From Deltaproteobacteria bacterium (GTDB taxonomy: Bacteria; Bdellovibrionota_C; UBA2361; J135), in the NCBI GenBank assembly GCA_020635175.1, contig JACKAH010000002.1, forward strand, positions 118,582 to 182,581: a DNA stretch of 64,000 nt, given 5' to 3'. Positions 8,769 through 17,833 of the stretch are shown here, piece after piece. The translations under genes and the position numbers were made by a program. A model generated the notes under the pieces. The model searched no databases. It was given only the letters and a program-made list of their open reading frames with translations, and was not told the origin of the DNA. Each line of letters begins with the position of its first letter. Position 1 is the stretch's first letter.

Positions 8769-9749
8769 TTAATCCTCTAGAGAAAACCCATTCTCAATCA
8801 TCCATTCATTGGAGAGAAATTTGGAGATGTATCTAGTCGCAGAATCTGGCAGAACGGTTATCACTGTTTTCCCAGGTCCTAACCTTCTGGCAACCTCAAT
8901 AGCAGCGCAAACATTTCCTCCACTTGAGCCACCACAGAACAGCCCTTCCTCTCTTACAAGTTTTCGTGCATGGCTAAAGCATTGTTGGTCAGTTACCTGT
9001 ATGAAATCATCAAAGACACTAAAATCTAAAGCTTCACACTTAATGTCATCTCCCATTCCCTCAACTTTATAAGCTGCAGCTTCGATCAGCTTATCGTGAT
9101 GAAAAAGATCGTAGTGCACACTACCTACAGGATCTGCACCGATCACTTTAATATTCGGATTGTTCTTCTTTATAAATCGTCCAATTCCTGAAGCTGTGCC
9201 ACCTGTTCCAGTTCCAGCAATAAAGGCATCAAATTTTCCACCAGTTTCATTCCATATCTCTTGGCCTGTGATAATCTCATGAGCTTCAGTGTTCCATTGG
9301 TTGTGATATTGGTTTACGTAGTATGAGTTAGGGGTTTCTCGTGCGATGCGTTTTGCAGTCTGTACATAATGCTGTGGATCATCACCTGGAACCTGCGTTG
9401 GAGTAATAATTACCTCGGCTCCAAAGGCCTTCATCATGTCCTGTTTCTCTTTGCTCATCTTATCAGGCATCGTAAAGATACATTTATACCCTTTGACGGC
9501 AGCAGTCATCGCAAGTCCTAAGCCTGTGTTTCCTGATGTTCCCTCTACAATTGTGCCACCAGGTTTTAACAATCCCTCTTTTTCAGCTTTCTCTATGATA
9601 TAGCAAGCCATGCGGTCCTTAATTGATCCGCATGGATTGAGATATTCACATTTTACAAGTACATCTGCATGATTCTCAGGAACTACCTTGTTTAACTTTA
9701 CAAGCGGTATATCTCCGATTGCCTCTAGGATGGAATTCAAATAACGCAC
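8769..9749 (-). CDS. cbs: Cystathionine beta-synthase-like / cysteine synthase family PLP enzyme
   Basis: This fold type II PLP enzyme has 326 residues. The Schiff-base lysine is K44 in NPCGSIKDR, the phosphate loop is GTGTGGTASG, and GTSGNTGLG is the substrate loop. PDKMSKEK and the long segment around HYVQTAKRIARE look closer to cystathionine beta-synthase than to CysK. The C-terminal CBS regulatory pair is absent. With its neighbour it would make cysteine from homocysteine and serine. The start is GTG with GGAG six bases upstream. No SAM riboswitch is visible in the 140 bases before it. Confidence 0.82.
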   Translation of the reverse strand: MRYLNSILEAIGDIPLVKLNKVVPENHADVLVKCEYLNPCGSIKDRMACYIIEKAEKEGLLKPGGTIVEGTSGNTGLGLAMTAAVKGYKCIFTMPDKMSKEKQDMMKAFGAEVIITPTQVPGDDPQHYVQTAKRIARETPNSYYVNQYHNQWNTEAHEIITGQEIWNETGGKFDAFIAGTGTGGTASGIGRFIKKNNPNIKVIGADPVGSVHYDLFHHDKLIEAAAYKVEGMGDDIKCEALDFSVFDDFIQVTDQQCFSHARKLVREEGLFCGGSSGGNVCAAIEVARRLGPGKTVITVLPDSATRYISKFLSNEWMIENGFSLED

Positions 9750-9889
9750 AATGATCTCCAGAATTTTTCCAAAACTTATTGAATATTAAGAGATTTCCAT
9801 GAAACTACCAAGTATAAAACATCATTTCTAAAGAAGGATCCTTTTGCCAACCTTACATCTCATTACGACATCTAATAGAACGCTTATCT

Positions 9890-10741
9890 ATGTTAGGAAG
9901 AAGCATGCTAAATCATAATCTTTTCAAGATCTTAGTCTTTTTTTGCATCTTTGCCAGTTGTTCTGCCGTAACACTTGCTCAGGAGAGTAGTGGAGATGAT
10001 AAACAAAAACTTCAAGTTGATGATCCGCAAGAAGCTGAGGAGCAAGAGACTGAAAATGAGGTTTCAGTATTTCAAGGCGAAGAAGTTCGGATAAGTTTTA
10101 ATAACTACGAACTAAAAGATCTGTTTGTTGCCATTTTTGAAGATGGTCGTTTAGAGACTCTTAATAAGATTAACGAAGAGCTGTTTGATACATATATTGA
10201 TAAATGTAGCGCCTGCACAGCTTTTTTCAAAAAGCTATCACGGACAAGTTCTAAAGTTTTGGATCGTCAAATTAAAAAGACAGAGAAGGATGTTGGTTTG
10301 TTAAAAGCAAAATGGAAAGAAACTTTACATTTAGCAGAAGATGCGACTGATGAAGAGATGCTTGCTGCTGAAAAGGAGCTTGATCCAAATAGTGATGACT
10401 TTGAACTTATTCAAAAGATAAAGAAGAGGCTTTCTAGGCTTCAAACAGATGTGAAGGAGCGTGAGCCTAACATAAGTGTTGTGCAAGGTTCTATTGATCT
10501 CGGAAGAAGATTTAGTGAAAGCTTGCACGCAGAAAAAATCTTAGAGCCCCTTGATATCTACATGAATGCGATAACGACTCATGAGGGGTTAACTCAAGGA
10601 GAAAAAGAGTATTTCGAGCTTTTTGGATATTACTTAAATCAGCCTATGGAGCCAGTTCGTAAGGAGTTAAAAAAGAAGATACAGGCTGGGCAGATCGTAC
10701 TACCTAAAAAACCAGAAAATGAGCTTAATTTTAGCAGCTGA
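9890..10741 (+). CDS. Exported coiled-coil protein of unknown function
   Basis: The 283-residue protein has an N-terminal signal sequence: basic start, hydrophobic run FKILVFFCIFASCSAVTLA, then QESS. After an acidic, Gln/Glu-rich linker it is largely charged helix with Lys/Glu-rich heptad-like stretches (residues about 115-190) and one Cys pair (KCSACTAFF). The family was not recognised. It precedes mlaA on the same strand by 58 bases, so an envelope role is possible. An alternative start is the ATG at residue 6. Confidence 0.7.
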   Translation: MLGRSMLNHNLFKILVFFCIFASCSAVTLAQESSGDDKQKLQVDDPQEAEEQETENEVSVFQGEEVRISFNNYELKDLFVAIFEDGRLETLNKINEELFDTYIDKCSACTAFFKKLSRTSSKVLDRQIKKTEKDVGLLKAKWKETLHLAEDATDEEMLAAEKELDPNSDDFELIQKIKKRLSRLQTDVKEREPNISVVQGSIDLGRRFSESLHAEKILEPLDIYMNAITTHEGLTQGEKEYFELFGYYLNQPMEPVRKELKKKIQAGQIVLPKKPENELNFSS

Positions 10742-10799
10742 GAGAGCTAAGAATAGGAATTATCTACTCTTGTAAAATCCATTTTATGTAAATATTGTA

Positions 10800-11570
10800 A
10801 TGATTATGTCTGATATTATCCGAAGATTTGGCTTTATCTGTTGTATGCTCTCACTCTTACTTGCGTTTGATCTGCAAGCAGAGGAGGCAAGCGATCCCTT
10901 TGAAGGTTTTAATAGATCTGTATACGAGTTTAACGATGTCGTGGACAGAAATCTGTTGGAGCCTGTAGCTCGTAGGTATTCTGATAATATGCCACCTCCT
11001 TTTAAGAAAGGAATCTCCAATTTCTTAGATAACCTTCTTTTTCCCAGACGTTTTGTTAGCTCCTTGGTTCAATTTAAAATTGGCCAAGCTTTTACGTTTC
11101 TAGGTCGATTCGTTGTTAATACGGCAACTGGGTTTGGTGGGTTATTAGAGGTTGCTGATTCGGTTGGATTGAAGGCTCCTGATGATGAAGATTTTGGATT
11201 GATGCTTGCATATTACGATCTGCCAGCAGGGCCTTATCTTGTCTTACCTTTCCTGGGTCCTTCTAATTTTAGAGATGCATTTGGTAGAGCTGTAGACTTC
11301 TTTCTTTCGCCAACATATTGGCTAGATTTTGCAGAGTGGGATATGTCCACGACTGACAGGCTTGTGTATGGTTATAACACAATCAACGTAATTTCAGGAC
11401 GTGCCTCATTATTGGAGGCTGTTGAAGCCGGAAAGGAGGCTTCTTTAGATTTCTATTCATTCTCAAAATCAAGCTATTATCAGCATAGAGATGGATTGTT
11501 GTATGACGGTTTTCCACCAGATGATGACTTTGACTCTGAATTTGAAGATGAATTTGATGATGAGAATTAG
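10800..11570 (+). CDS. mlaA: MlaA/VacJ outer-membrane phospholipid-transport protein
   Basis: MlaA removes mislocalised phospholipid from the outer leaflet of the outer membrane and passes it to MlaC. Family marks are DPFEGFNRSVYEFND after the signal sequence, the FGRFVVNTATGFGGLLE segment, and the motif near LPAGPYLVLPFLGPSNFRD. The N-terminus has a signal sequence (FICCMLSLLLAFDLQA) whose Cys is not in a clear lipobox. It has 256 residues and an acidic tail (DSEFEDEFDDEN). No mlaBCDEF genes are in the window. It overlaps the convergent downstream gene by four bases. Confidence 0.93.
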   Translation: MIMSDIIRRFGFICCMLSLLLAFDLQAEEASDPFEGFNRSVYEFNDVVDRNLLEPVARRYSDNMPPPFKKGISNFLDNLLFPRRFVSSLVQFKIGQAFTFLGRFVVNTATGFGGLLEVADSVGLKAPDDEDFGLMLAYYDLPAGPYLVLPFLGPSNFRDAFGRAVDFFLSPTYWLDFAEWDMSTTDRLVYGYNTINVISGRASLLEAVEAGKEASLDFYSFSKSSYYQHRDGLLYDGFPPDDDFDSEFEDEFDDEN

Positions 11571-12091
11571 TAATCATCATGCTTAAAGTCGAGTAAGAAG
11601 AATCCACCGACAAAATCAATTAATTCATCCACGCATACCCCAGCATAACCGCCTGCAATCAGATCTACACCTACGCCGATCTCTCCAACGCAGACCTCTC
11701 GAGATTTCGACCCAATGTAACCTGGAGAGATGCCGATTTCACTGGAATTCTCTACCATAAGAGGCATTTTGCGGCCAAAAAGACCGGCACGTACAGAAAA
11801 TGGAGAGATGTCTCTGTATGCAGCTTGAGCATATCTTGTAACTCGCACGTTGGCGCCAACCGCAGGACCCACGCCTACGTCTGCTCGAAATATGTCGATA
11901 AAATCTAATACTCTATTAGGTAGCCACATAAGTGCTGTATGTTGCCAATCTTCTGCGGCGGGCGGGGCTGCTTTAAAATCTCCCCATCCAGATTTTGGAC
12001 TTACAGGGACCTGTGTTTCCGGACCCGTTTGGCAATAACATACTGATCCTACAACTAACAGTTGTAAGATTAATCTTCCAAGCGTCTTCAT
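11567..12091 (-). CDS. Glycine-rich exported protein, unknown family
   Basis: The 174-residue protein has a signal sequence and two Cys right after it (VVGSVCYCQTG); the lipobox is not typical. The mature part is rich in Gly, Val and Asp (FRADVGVGPAVGANVRVT, GEIGVGVDLIAGGYAGVC) and ends in FKHDDY. This pattern suggests a small membrane-associated or outer-membrane-facing domain. It is convergent with mlaA and overlaps it by four bases. I could not assign a family name. Confidence 0.7.
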   Translation of the reverse strand: MKTLGRLILQLLVVGSVCYCQTGPETQVPVSPKSGWGDFKAAPPAAEDWQHTALMWLPNRVLDFIDIFRADVGVGPAVGANVRVTRYAQAAYRDISPFSVRAGLFGRKMPLMVENSSEIGISPGYIGSKSREVCVGEIGVGVDLIAGGYAGVCVDELIDFVGGFFLLDFKHDDY

Positions 12092-12141
12092 GCTTAAATT
12101 TTATGATGAAATGCTAAATAGCAACAGGTGCTAAATTTAAG

Positions 12142-13254
12142 CTATACATTGAATCTAAAGTGAACGATATCACCATCTTGCACTAAGTATTCTTTGCCCT
12201 CGACTCTCATTTTTCCAGCCTCTTTTGCTTTTACTTCAGAGCCACAGGTGATGTAGTCGTTATATGAAATTACTTCTGCCCTGATGAAACCTCTTTCGAA
12301 GTCGGTGTGGATTTTACCTGCTGCCTTTGGCGCTGTGCCGCCCCTGTTAATGCTCCAGGCGTGTGCCTCTTTTGGGCCAACAGTGAAGAAAGTAATCAAG
12401 CCTAATAGCTCATACCCTGCAAGTGTAAGTCGATCGAGTCCAGACATCTCCAAGCCAAGTTCCTGCAGATACTCTGCTCGTTCTTCATTGTTAAGCTCTG
12501 CTAGTTCACTTTCTACCTTGCCCGAAATTACAACTACTCGGCTGTCTATTCCTTGTGCATGTTTGCACACTTTATCAATGGCTCTGCTGCCACTAGCATC
12601 TGGGATTAGCGCAGAATCATTCTCTGCAACGTTACAGACAAAAAGAGTTGGCTTTGCTGAGAGGAGTTGGTTGTAGATCTCTCGAGCTCTTAATGCTGTA
12701 TCTGGCACAGCAAACATTCGTGCTGGTTTACCAGCGCCCAAATGAGATTCTAAATTTTTTAATATCTCAACGTTAGTTAGTACTTCTTTGTCTCCTGACT
12801 TTGCTGCCTTTGATAGCTTTTCAAGCTGTTTTGAAATGGTTTCTAGATCGGAGAGGATTAGCTCTGTGTCGATAGTTTCAATATCTCTAATTGGGTCAAT
12901 GTTGCCATCAACATGAACTACGTTTTCGTCTTCAAAACACCTAACAACATGTGCGATTGCATCAACGCTTCTAATGTGGCCTAAGAATTGATTACCTAAA
13001 CCTTCACCCTGTGATGCTCCCTTTATTAGCCCTGCGATGTCTACAAATGTGACCTGGGTAGGAATCAGCTTCTGTGAGCCTGCCAGCTGTGCTAATTTCT
13101 CAATGCGGGGATCTGGAACAGGGACAGCACCAGTATTCGGATCTATCGTGCAGAATGGAAAATTCTCTGCTGCGGCTTTAGCGTTTGTTAATGCGTTAAA
13201 GATTGTAGACTTTCCCACATTTGGTAGTCCTACAATCCCACATGTAAATCCCAT
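12142..13254 (-). CDS. ychF: Redox-regulated ATPase / OBG-type GTPase YchF
   Basis: YchF is a universal P-loop protein that binds ATP in preference to GTP and associates with ribosomes. Motifs are the G1 loop GLPNVGKST near the N-terminus, DIAGLIKGASQGEGLGNQF (G3 region) and a C-terminal TGS domain (TFFTVGPKEAHAWSI, HTDFERGFIRAEV). Translation could begin at an ATG at 13272, but I place the start at 13254. GGAGA lies 6-7 bases before it and the product then begins MGFTCGIVG, as in the family, giving 370 residues. Confidence 0.95.
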   Translation of the reverse strand: MGFTCGIVGLPNVGKSTIFNALTNAKAAAENFPFCTIDPNTGAVPVPDPRIEKLAQLAGSQKLIPTQVTFVDIAGLIKGASQGEGLGNQFLGHIRSVDAIAHVVRCFEDENVVHVDGNIDPIRDIETIDTELILSDLETISKQLEKLSKAAKSGDKEVLTNVEILKNLESHLGAGKPARMFAVPDTALRAREIYNQLLSAKPTLFVCNVAENDSALIPDASGSRAIDKVCKHAQGIDSRVVVISGKVESELAELNNEERAEYLQELGLEMSGLDRLTLAGYELLGLITFFTVGPKEAHAWSINRGGTAPKAAGKIHTDFERGFIRAEVISYNDYITCGSEVKAKEAGKMRVEGKEYLVQDGDIVHFRFNV

Positions 13255-13396
13255 AGTTGGGTCTCCGTACAATTGATTACATTGTTTTAATTCGGCAGAT
13301 TACCTTGATTTATAGCCCCTGGCAAGCATGGGCAATTCGATTAATAGTGTGAATTCTAGCTGTTTGAACAGCTAAAAGATCGATATCCTTACCTGC

Positions 13397-15180
13397 ATGG
13401 ATAAGCATATTATAATTGGTCTAGCCGCAGTGTTACTTTTGGGGCTTTTTGCTCAATGGGTTGCCTGGCGCTATAGATTCCCCTCAATTTTACTCTTGCT
13501 GATAGTTGGATTTGTTGCAGGTCCAATCAGTGGTTTTTTGGATCCAAATCTGCTTTTTGGCGATCTACTTTTTCCAATTGTTTCAATCTGTGTTGCAATT
13601 ATTCTTTTTGAAGGTGGTTTAAACTTACAGTTCAAAGAGCTTGGAAATGTTGGAACAATAGTTCTGCGTCTTGTGACTGTAGGCGTATTAGTCACTGCTA
13701 TTTTTGGAACTGTAGCAGCTAGGGCATTTCTTGGGCTAGATTTGGAGCTTGCTCTTTTACTTGGGGCGATATTAACAGTCTCAGGACCAACTGTAATTTT
13801 ACCTTTGCTAAGACACATTAGGCCGAAAGCACCACTTAACGAGATCTTAAAATGGGAGGGGATCTTAATTGACCCAGTAGGTGCTTTGCTTGCAGTGATT
13901 ATATTTGAAGCAATAATCGCGCGTGGTACAGCGAGCACATCAATGCATATTGTTACGGGTGTGTTTCAGGCTGTTTTTGTTGGAACGGTCACAGGAACGC
14001 TCGGCGCTTTCTTTATGGGCACGGTTCTTAAAAAGCATCTGCTTACCTGGATTTTTACAAACCCATCTCACACTTGGAATTGCTCTAGGATCTTTTTAAG
14101 GTTCTATTCAACTCATTTTATCCTTGAGTCAGGGCTTGTTAGCTTCCACGTTAATAGTATTGCTCTTGCAAATATGAAAGAGGTTAGTGTTCAGCACTTA
14201 CTTGAGTTCAATGAAGATTTAAGAGTGCTAATCATATCCCTGTTGTTTATCGGTTTCAGCGAGATTACGCTAGTCAGCTTGATCTCAACATACTGAAGTC
14301 TCGGTTTTCGGGTGGTTATGTTCGCATTGGCTAGGGCCAATTGCTGCAATTACTCAATTATTGCAACACGTATCTCTCTAAAAAGAGGGCTCTTTTCTTT
14401 CTTGGTTGTTCATGGAATTGTAGCTGCTGCTGTTTCATCTCTGTTTTCTGAACTTGTTAAAGCTGGCTATCCGAATGCAGAGTTGCTAGTTCCGTACGTT
14501 TTTAATGATTGTAAGAACAGTCACAATTTATGGATTAACCGTATCCTGTTGTAAAGTTTTTAGGACTAACTCAGGCATCCTCAAGGCGTATTAAGGTTCT
14601 TAGTGAATCAGATATTCTAGGCTATCGCCAACAGTTACACTCCCTAGAGTTGGCGTTCTTTAGTTTCATTACAAATTACGATAATATCTCATTAGCTAAA
14701 AAGAGATGGGTTGCCGAATTATTTTCATAATATTCTCAGGTGAGTTTAAATGCTCTTGCTGCCTGATGGAATTGTAGTTGCTTACATGACTAGAATGATG
14801 ATGCTAATTTTATTAGCTGCATTGCACATGGCCTAGAGATTTTTGAAAGGGCTGATATTTATCAACTTGCTCCATCTCCTGAAAAGATTGCCAGAAATAG
14901 CAAAGTATTATCCTTTACACCTGCGCGGTAGGCTGCTTTTGGGCCAGAGCTACCAATAAAGTTTTGCTCAAAAGGTGGATGAAGTGGTAGTAAAACAATA
15001 AATATCACAGACGAATATACTGAAAATTGGTATATTTGCGGATCACAAAGAGACAGTAGTTCCGCTGTTGTCGATTTCGAAGATAAGCAGCTCAAGATAT
15101 TTACAGACAATAAGCATTATTGTTCAAAGAGTGGAGAAAACCTTGTTTCGCTCTTTTTATGTCCGATAAAGCCTACCTAG
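13397..15180 (+). pseudogene. CPA1-type cation/proton antiporter with C-terminal RCK-like domain, broken by many indels
   Basis: From 13397 to about 14050 one frame reads a normal NhaP-type membrane domain (RYRFPSILLLLIVGFVAGP, FEGGLNLQF, GPTVILPLL, WEGILIDPVGAL). After that the homologous product continues but hops frames every few tens of bases: ESGLVS with IALANMKEVSVQH (14118-), HGIVAAAVSSLFSELVKAG (14405-), KFLGLTQASS (14554-), TNYDNISLAKK (about 14670-), RADIYQLAPSPEKIARN (14849-) and DKQLKIFTDNK near the end. The last pieces match the nucleotide-binding and C-terminal regions of antiporters with an RCK/TrkA-N domain. Residue identity is kept while the frame is lost, so indels dominate. 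This may be sequence error rather than a true pseudogene. Confidence 0.85.
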
Positions 15181-15279
15181 GGTATTGATTTGTGAAGTTT
15201 TAAAAATCGTTAATTCTCTTTAAAGCTGCCGCGTAAATCAAAATCTTTTTAGCTCTTCAGGAGCTCCATTTTTCGGCGA

Positions 15280-15611
15280 TCATCCAGACAACCTCAGTTT
15301 CAACAGCCGCTGTAGAGTTTGTCGCCAGCCGTTCCTGAAGCTCCAGGATAGTCTTTGTTTAAAATTGAACCATGTGGACTGGGATAAAGACATTTCAGTT
15401 GGTCGAAACTCACAAAACGCATTAGCTAACAAAGTTGTAACATCATAGGCATGTGGCGCTCTAATTCAAAAATCATGTCCATAGCAGCACGAAACTTCAA
15501 AACCAGTTCTCGGGTCTAAACATCATCACAAAGGTGATCATTTGCATAGTGGTTTATCTCTTCAACAGGCAGATCGTTAAACATCCCAAATAGAAGTGTC
15601 TTTGGCTTCAT
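15280..15611 (-). CDS. Coding trace with frameshifts, unknown protein
   Basis: On the minus strand an ATG at 15611 opens MKPKTLLFGMFNDLPVEEIN, which is cut by a stop after 31 codons. Coherent-looking peptides continue in other frames (FRAAMDMIFELERHM, then TLLANAFCEFRPTEMSLSQS) down to about 15280. The way sense moves between frames is the same as in the antiporter upstream. No family was recognised. Calling it coding rests on the length and composition of the pieces only. Confidence 0.4.
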
Positions 15612-15874
15612 AGTGCTAGCTTTTTTTAGAGCGAGCTGAATATTTGTGGAAAACATCCAAAAAACAAGTATACCGCTTTGGAATTAATCGCATTGAAAAG
15701 CAAAAGAATTAAAATTATTATCAAGCCCAGGAAATAGCTTTTAAAAACTACTTTTACACCATTTGCATTAGCGAGAGCTTCCATCCATCACTTGCGACAC
15801 TGACACTCTTCTCTTTCCATTCCTAAAATCGCCAGCGATTCTATACCACCGATTTTAGTAGCTTTATCTGCTGT

Positions 15875-16270
15875 TCACTGACGACGGTGTGATAGGGTAC
15901 TTTCGATAGTAAATGAATACTCTGTACTTTTCTGCAATGGCTGGATTCCAACGTATCGCAAGGTGAGGATCTGGTGCTGCTCTGCTGTACAGCTACTAAA
16001 TTCGCCATGTCCCAAAGGCTTACTAGAGCTTCTGAACCTTAACCTGCTCAACAATCCTTTTAAGGCAGCTACAGCTTTCGTTGGAGGAACTGGATCATCT
16101 CTAAAAATGAGAGCTTCATTCTTGACTTTGCTATTATCAAAATCTTTAACAGATAAAAGCGCCGCCGTTTTGAATGTCGCCTTAACATGCGCTAATCCAC
16201 CACTTAGTGGAAGGAACAGCTCCTGATCTGAAATGCCAGGGCTAGAATGAGTAATAATTTTATGAAGCAA
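15875..16270 (-). CDS. Unrecognised protein fragment in the damaged block
   Basis: A 131-residue open frame on the minus strand (begins MLHKIITHSS) has plausible composition. The opposite strand also has an open frame here, but its product is Leu/Ser-rich and looks like an antisense shadow. As the surrounding block is full of indels, both ends of this frame are probably artificial. It may be part of the same minus-strand gene as the 15280-15611 trace. No function can be given. Confidence 0.3.
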   Translation of the reverse strand: MLHKIITHSSPGISDQELFLPLSGGLAHVKATFKTAALLSVKDFDNSKVKNEALIFRDDPVPPTKAVAALKGLLSRLRFRSSSKPLGHGEFSSCTAEQHQILTLRYVGIQPLQKSTEYSFTIESTLSHRRQ

Positions 16271-16334
16271 AATATGGAGAGGAGTATTCAGGAAAGGTTT
16301 TTATTTACAGCTCTTAAACTGAAAGAGAGAGTCG

Positions 16335-16415
16335 TGGTGGCCCCGGCCCGACTTGGAACGGCGACCCATCGGTTATGAGCCGTCGGGTTTCTAACCAACT
16401 GAGCTACACAGGGCC
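16335..16415 (-). tRNA. tRNA-Met (CAT anticodon), damaged sequence
   Basis: Read on the minus strand, the segment begins GGCCC and ends GGGGCCACCA, so the acceptor stem and encoded CCA pair well. GTAGCTCAGTTGGTTAGA is the normal D-arm, and CTCATAA is a CAT-anticodon loop. It is 81 bases instead of the usual 77: two extra bases follow the acceptor strand, and the T-arm reads CCGTTCCAAGTCGGG where CCGGTTCAAGTCCGG is expected. An elongator Met or CAT-anticodon Ile2 identity is possible. The defects look like sequencing errors. Confidence 0.85.
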
Positions 16416-16511
16416 AAATCAAAGCTAAAATATCGCTGAATTAGCGCTAAATCGTCAACTTCGAGGTTTATTGAACTTGAAGGCCATGCTGCTTTGGCAA
16501 AAAAATAATAT

Positions 16512-17198
16512 ATGACTGAAAACAGTAGTCAATCTCAACATTCTTAACCCTACAAGGTTGACCTCAATTGCGAGAAATGTTGCTGATTCAAGGAAGCTTG
16601 AGCTGAGCTAGATAAGAAAACCACAGAACTCAAAGATTTCACGGTTAACCCAGTCCATAACAATTTCAAATCCCTCAAGCAGAAGTATACAAAGAAGAAA
16701 AGTTGTTTCAGGAAGAATAAGATAAACTTGTTAATTTGAAGAAAAGGCTGACGTTAGGATCTTCAGAAGCAGTTTGCAGGAACTCGTGAGATTGAAGCAG
16801 CTCAAACAGCTCTCAATGAGGAAGAGCATCTGATTGAATCAATGATTGAAGTTGATGATGCAGAAAAGAATCTAATCAGGATTGAAGAGCAGATCAGTAT
16901 TAAATGAAGAGGTTCTTCGTCAAGAAAGATATTGACGCTCAGCTTCTGGCGACTTACGCTGAAAGAATCAGAGAAAGGAAAGCATGAGCTGGCCTAGTCA
17001 GGTGATGTTGAGCCCTGATAATTTTACTAAATACAGTGTCATTCACCAGAAATACCTGATAGATCCTGTTGTTCCAATACAAGAGGCTTTCTAGTGATAA
17101 AGGCGTAAAGTTAACCCCACAGATCTATGCTTAGAATTGCAGAATTGTACACGTCTCTGGATGCTAGAATTTTATCTTACAGAGGAAGCCTCAGCTGA
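16512..17198 (+). pseudogene. C4-type zinc-ribbon protein (DUF164 family), frameshifted
   Basis: Pieces in changing frames give a coiled coil (GTREIEAAQTALNEEEHLIE, VDDAEKNLIRIEEQI), then ATYAERIRERK, and then a stretch resembling the C4 ribbon (PVVPIQEAF, partial S-G-C, KVNLTPQIYA, and ending near a RILYL-like segment). This order, long coiled coil then YERIRxRKxG and a zinc ribbon, is that of the PF02591 family, whose function is unsettled. The start ATG at 16512 and end near 17198 are approximate, since several indels intervene; the last codons may run into rnpB. Confidence 0.6.
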
Positions 17199-17210
17199 GC
17201 TTGAGTTTTC

Positions 17211-17610
17211 GAGAGTTGAGCAGGTGGATGCTTCCTTTTTTGAATAGGAGGCAATCTCGCTGATTAACATGGAGACATGTATTCAGGTCAGAGAAACGCT
17301 GCCTCTATTCAAAAAGGGGAGAGAGAAATGGGGCTTGTAGGCGAACCACAGTTAACGACAGCCTAGGTGACTAGAGAAAGTGCCACAGAAAGGAAAACCA
17401 CTTGTTATGGCTTAGGCTGCATGAGAACGGTGAAAGGTGGAGGTGTGCCTCACCAAAGCAGGGAGGTGACTCTGGCCAGGTAAACCAGCTGAAGCAAGGC
17501 CAAATAGGAAAGTGTTATGTGGTCTGCAAAGCTGGTAGTGTTGGAGCCATTCATACAGAGGCTTAGAAGAATGATCACACACGATGAACCCTCATGGTCG
17601 CTCGACTCTT
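17211..17610 (+). ncRNA. rnpB: RNase P RNA (bacterial type A), with indels
   Basis: This is the catalytic RNA of RNase P, which trims tRNA 5' ends. The P1 helix pairs 17211-17221 with 17600-17610 (GAGTTGAGC with GCTCGACTC). Conserved stretches follow in the right order: GAAAGTGCCACAGAAA (17376-17391), GGTGAAAGGTGGAGG, then GGTAAACC and AGCAAGGCCAAATAG (17493-17507), and near the end GAATGAxxxC with GAACCC. Several invariant parts are spoiled: GGTAAGAGC reads as GGTGTGCC, and the ACAGAACCCGGCTTA-type end is altered. An extra hairpin of about 70 bases sits in the P3 position. No other copy is in the window. Confidence 0.85.
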
Positions 17611-17726
17611 TCTGAGAACTCTCTCTTGCATTTTGCTTAGATTCACCAGAATTATTCTTAACTCCTTTATATATACAAAACTTTTAGGTACCAAACATGG
17701 CGTTAGTAAAAATTGCTAAAATGGTC

Positions 17727-17732
17727 TATAAT
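17727..17732 (+). promoter_or_regulatory. Possible -10 box
   Basis: A perfect TATAAT occurs in the AT-rich spacer between rnpB and the Ser/Asp-rich protein gene, about 100 bases before the first candidate start. TTAGTA lies 18 bases upstream as a poor -35. As the block contains indels, spacing is unreliable. Confidence 0.25.
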
Positions 17733-17833
17733 TAAATTTTATGCTATACATACTAGGTGGCCGCTAAATGCCTTTATAATATTTAGTTTAGTTAATGTGT
17801 TGATGAAGTTCAAGTGCTTCCAAAGGTGCAACG

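Noticed and set aside
12284..12676. 130-codon plus frame inside ychF
   Set aside because: ychF on the other strand is certain from its G motifs and TGS domain.
13471..13938. 155-codon minus frame inside the antiporter
   Set aside because: It overlaps a clear plus-strand membrane domain; composition (Ser/Thr/Pro/Lys) is typical of a reverse shadow.
14862..15110. 82-codon open frame on the minus strand within the antiporter remains
   Set aside because: The opposite strand there shows recognisable antiporter/RCK peptides, so this frame is an antisense shadow.
15963..16226. 87-codon open frame on the plus strand
   Set aside because: Its product is Leu/Ser-rich and lies opposite a more protein-like minus frame; the block is also unreliable.
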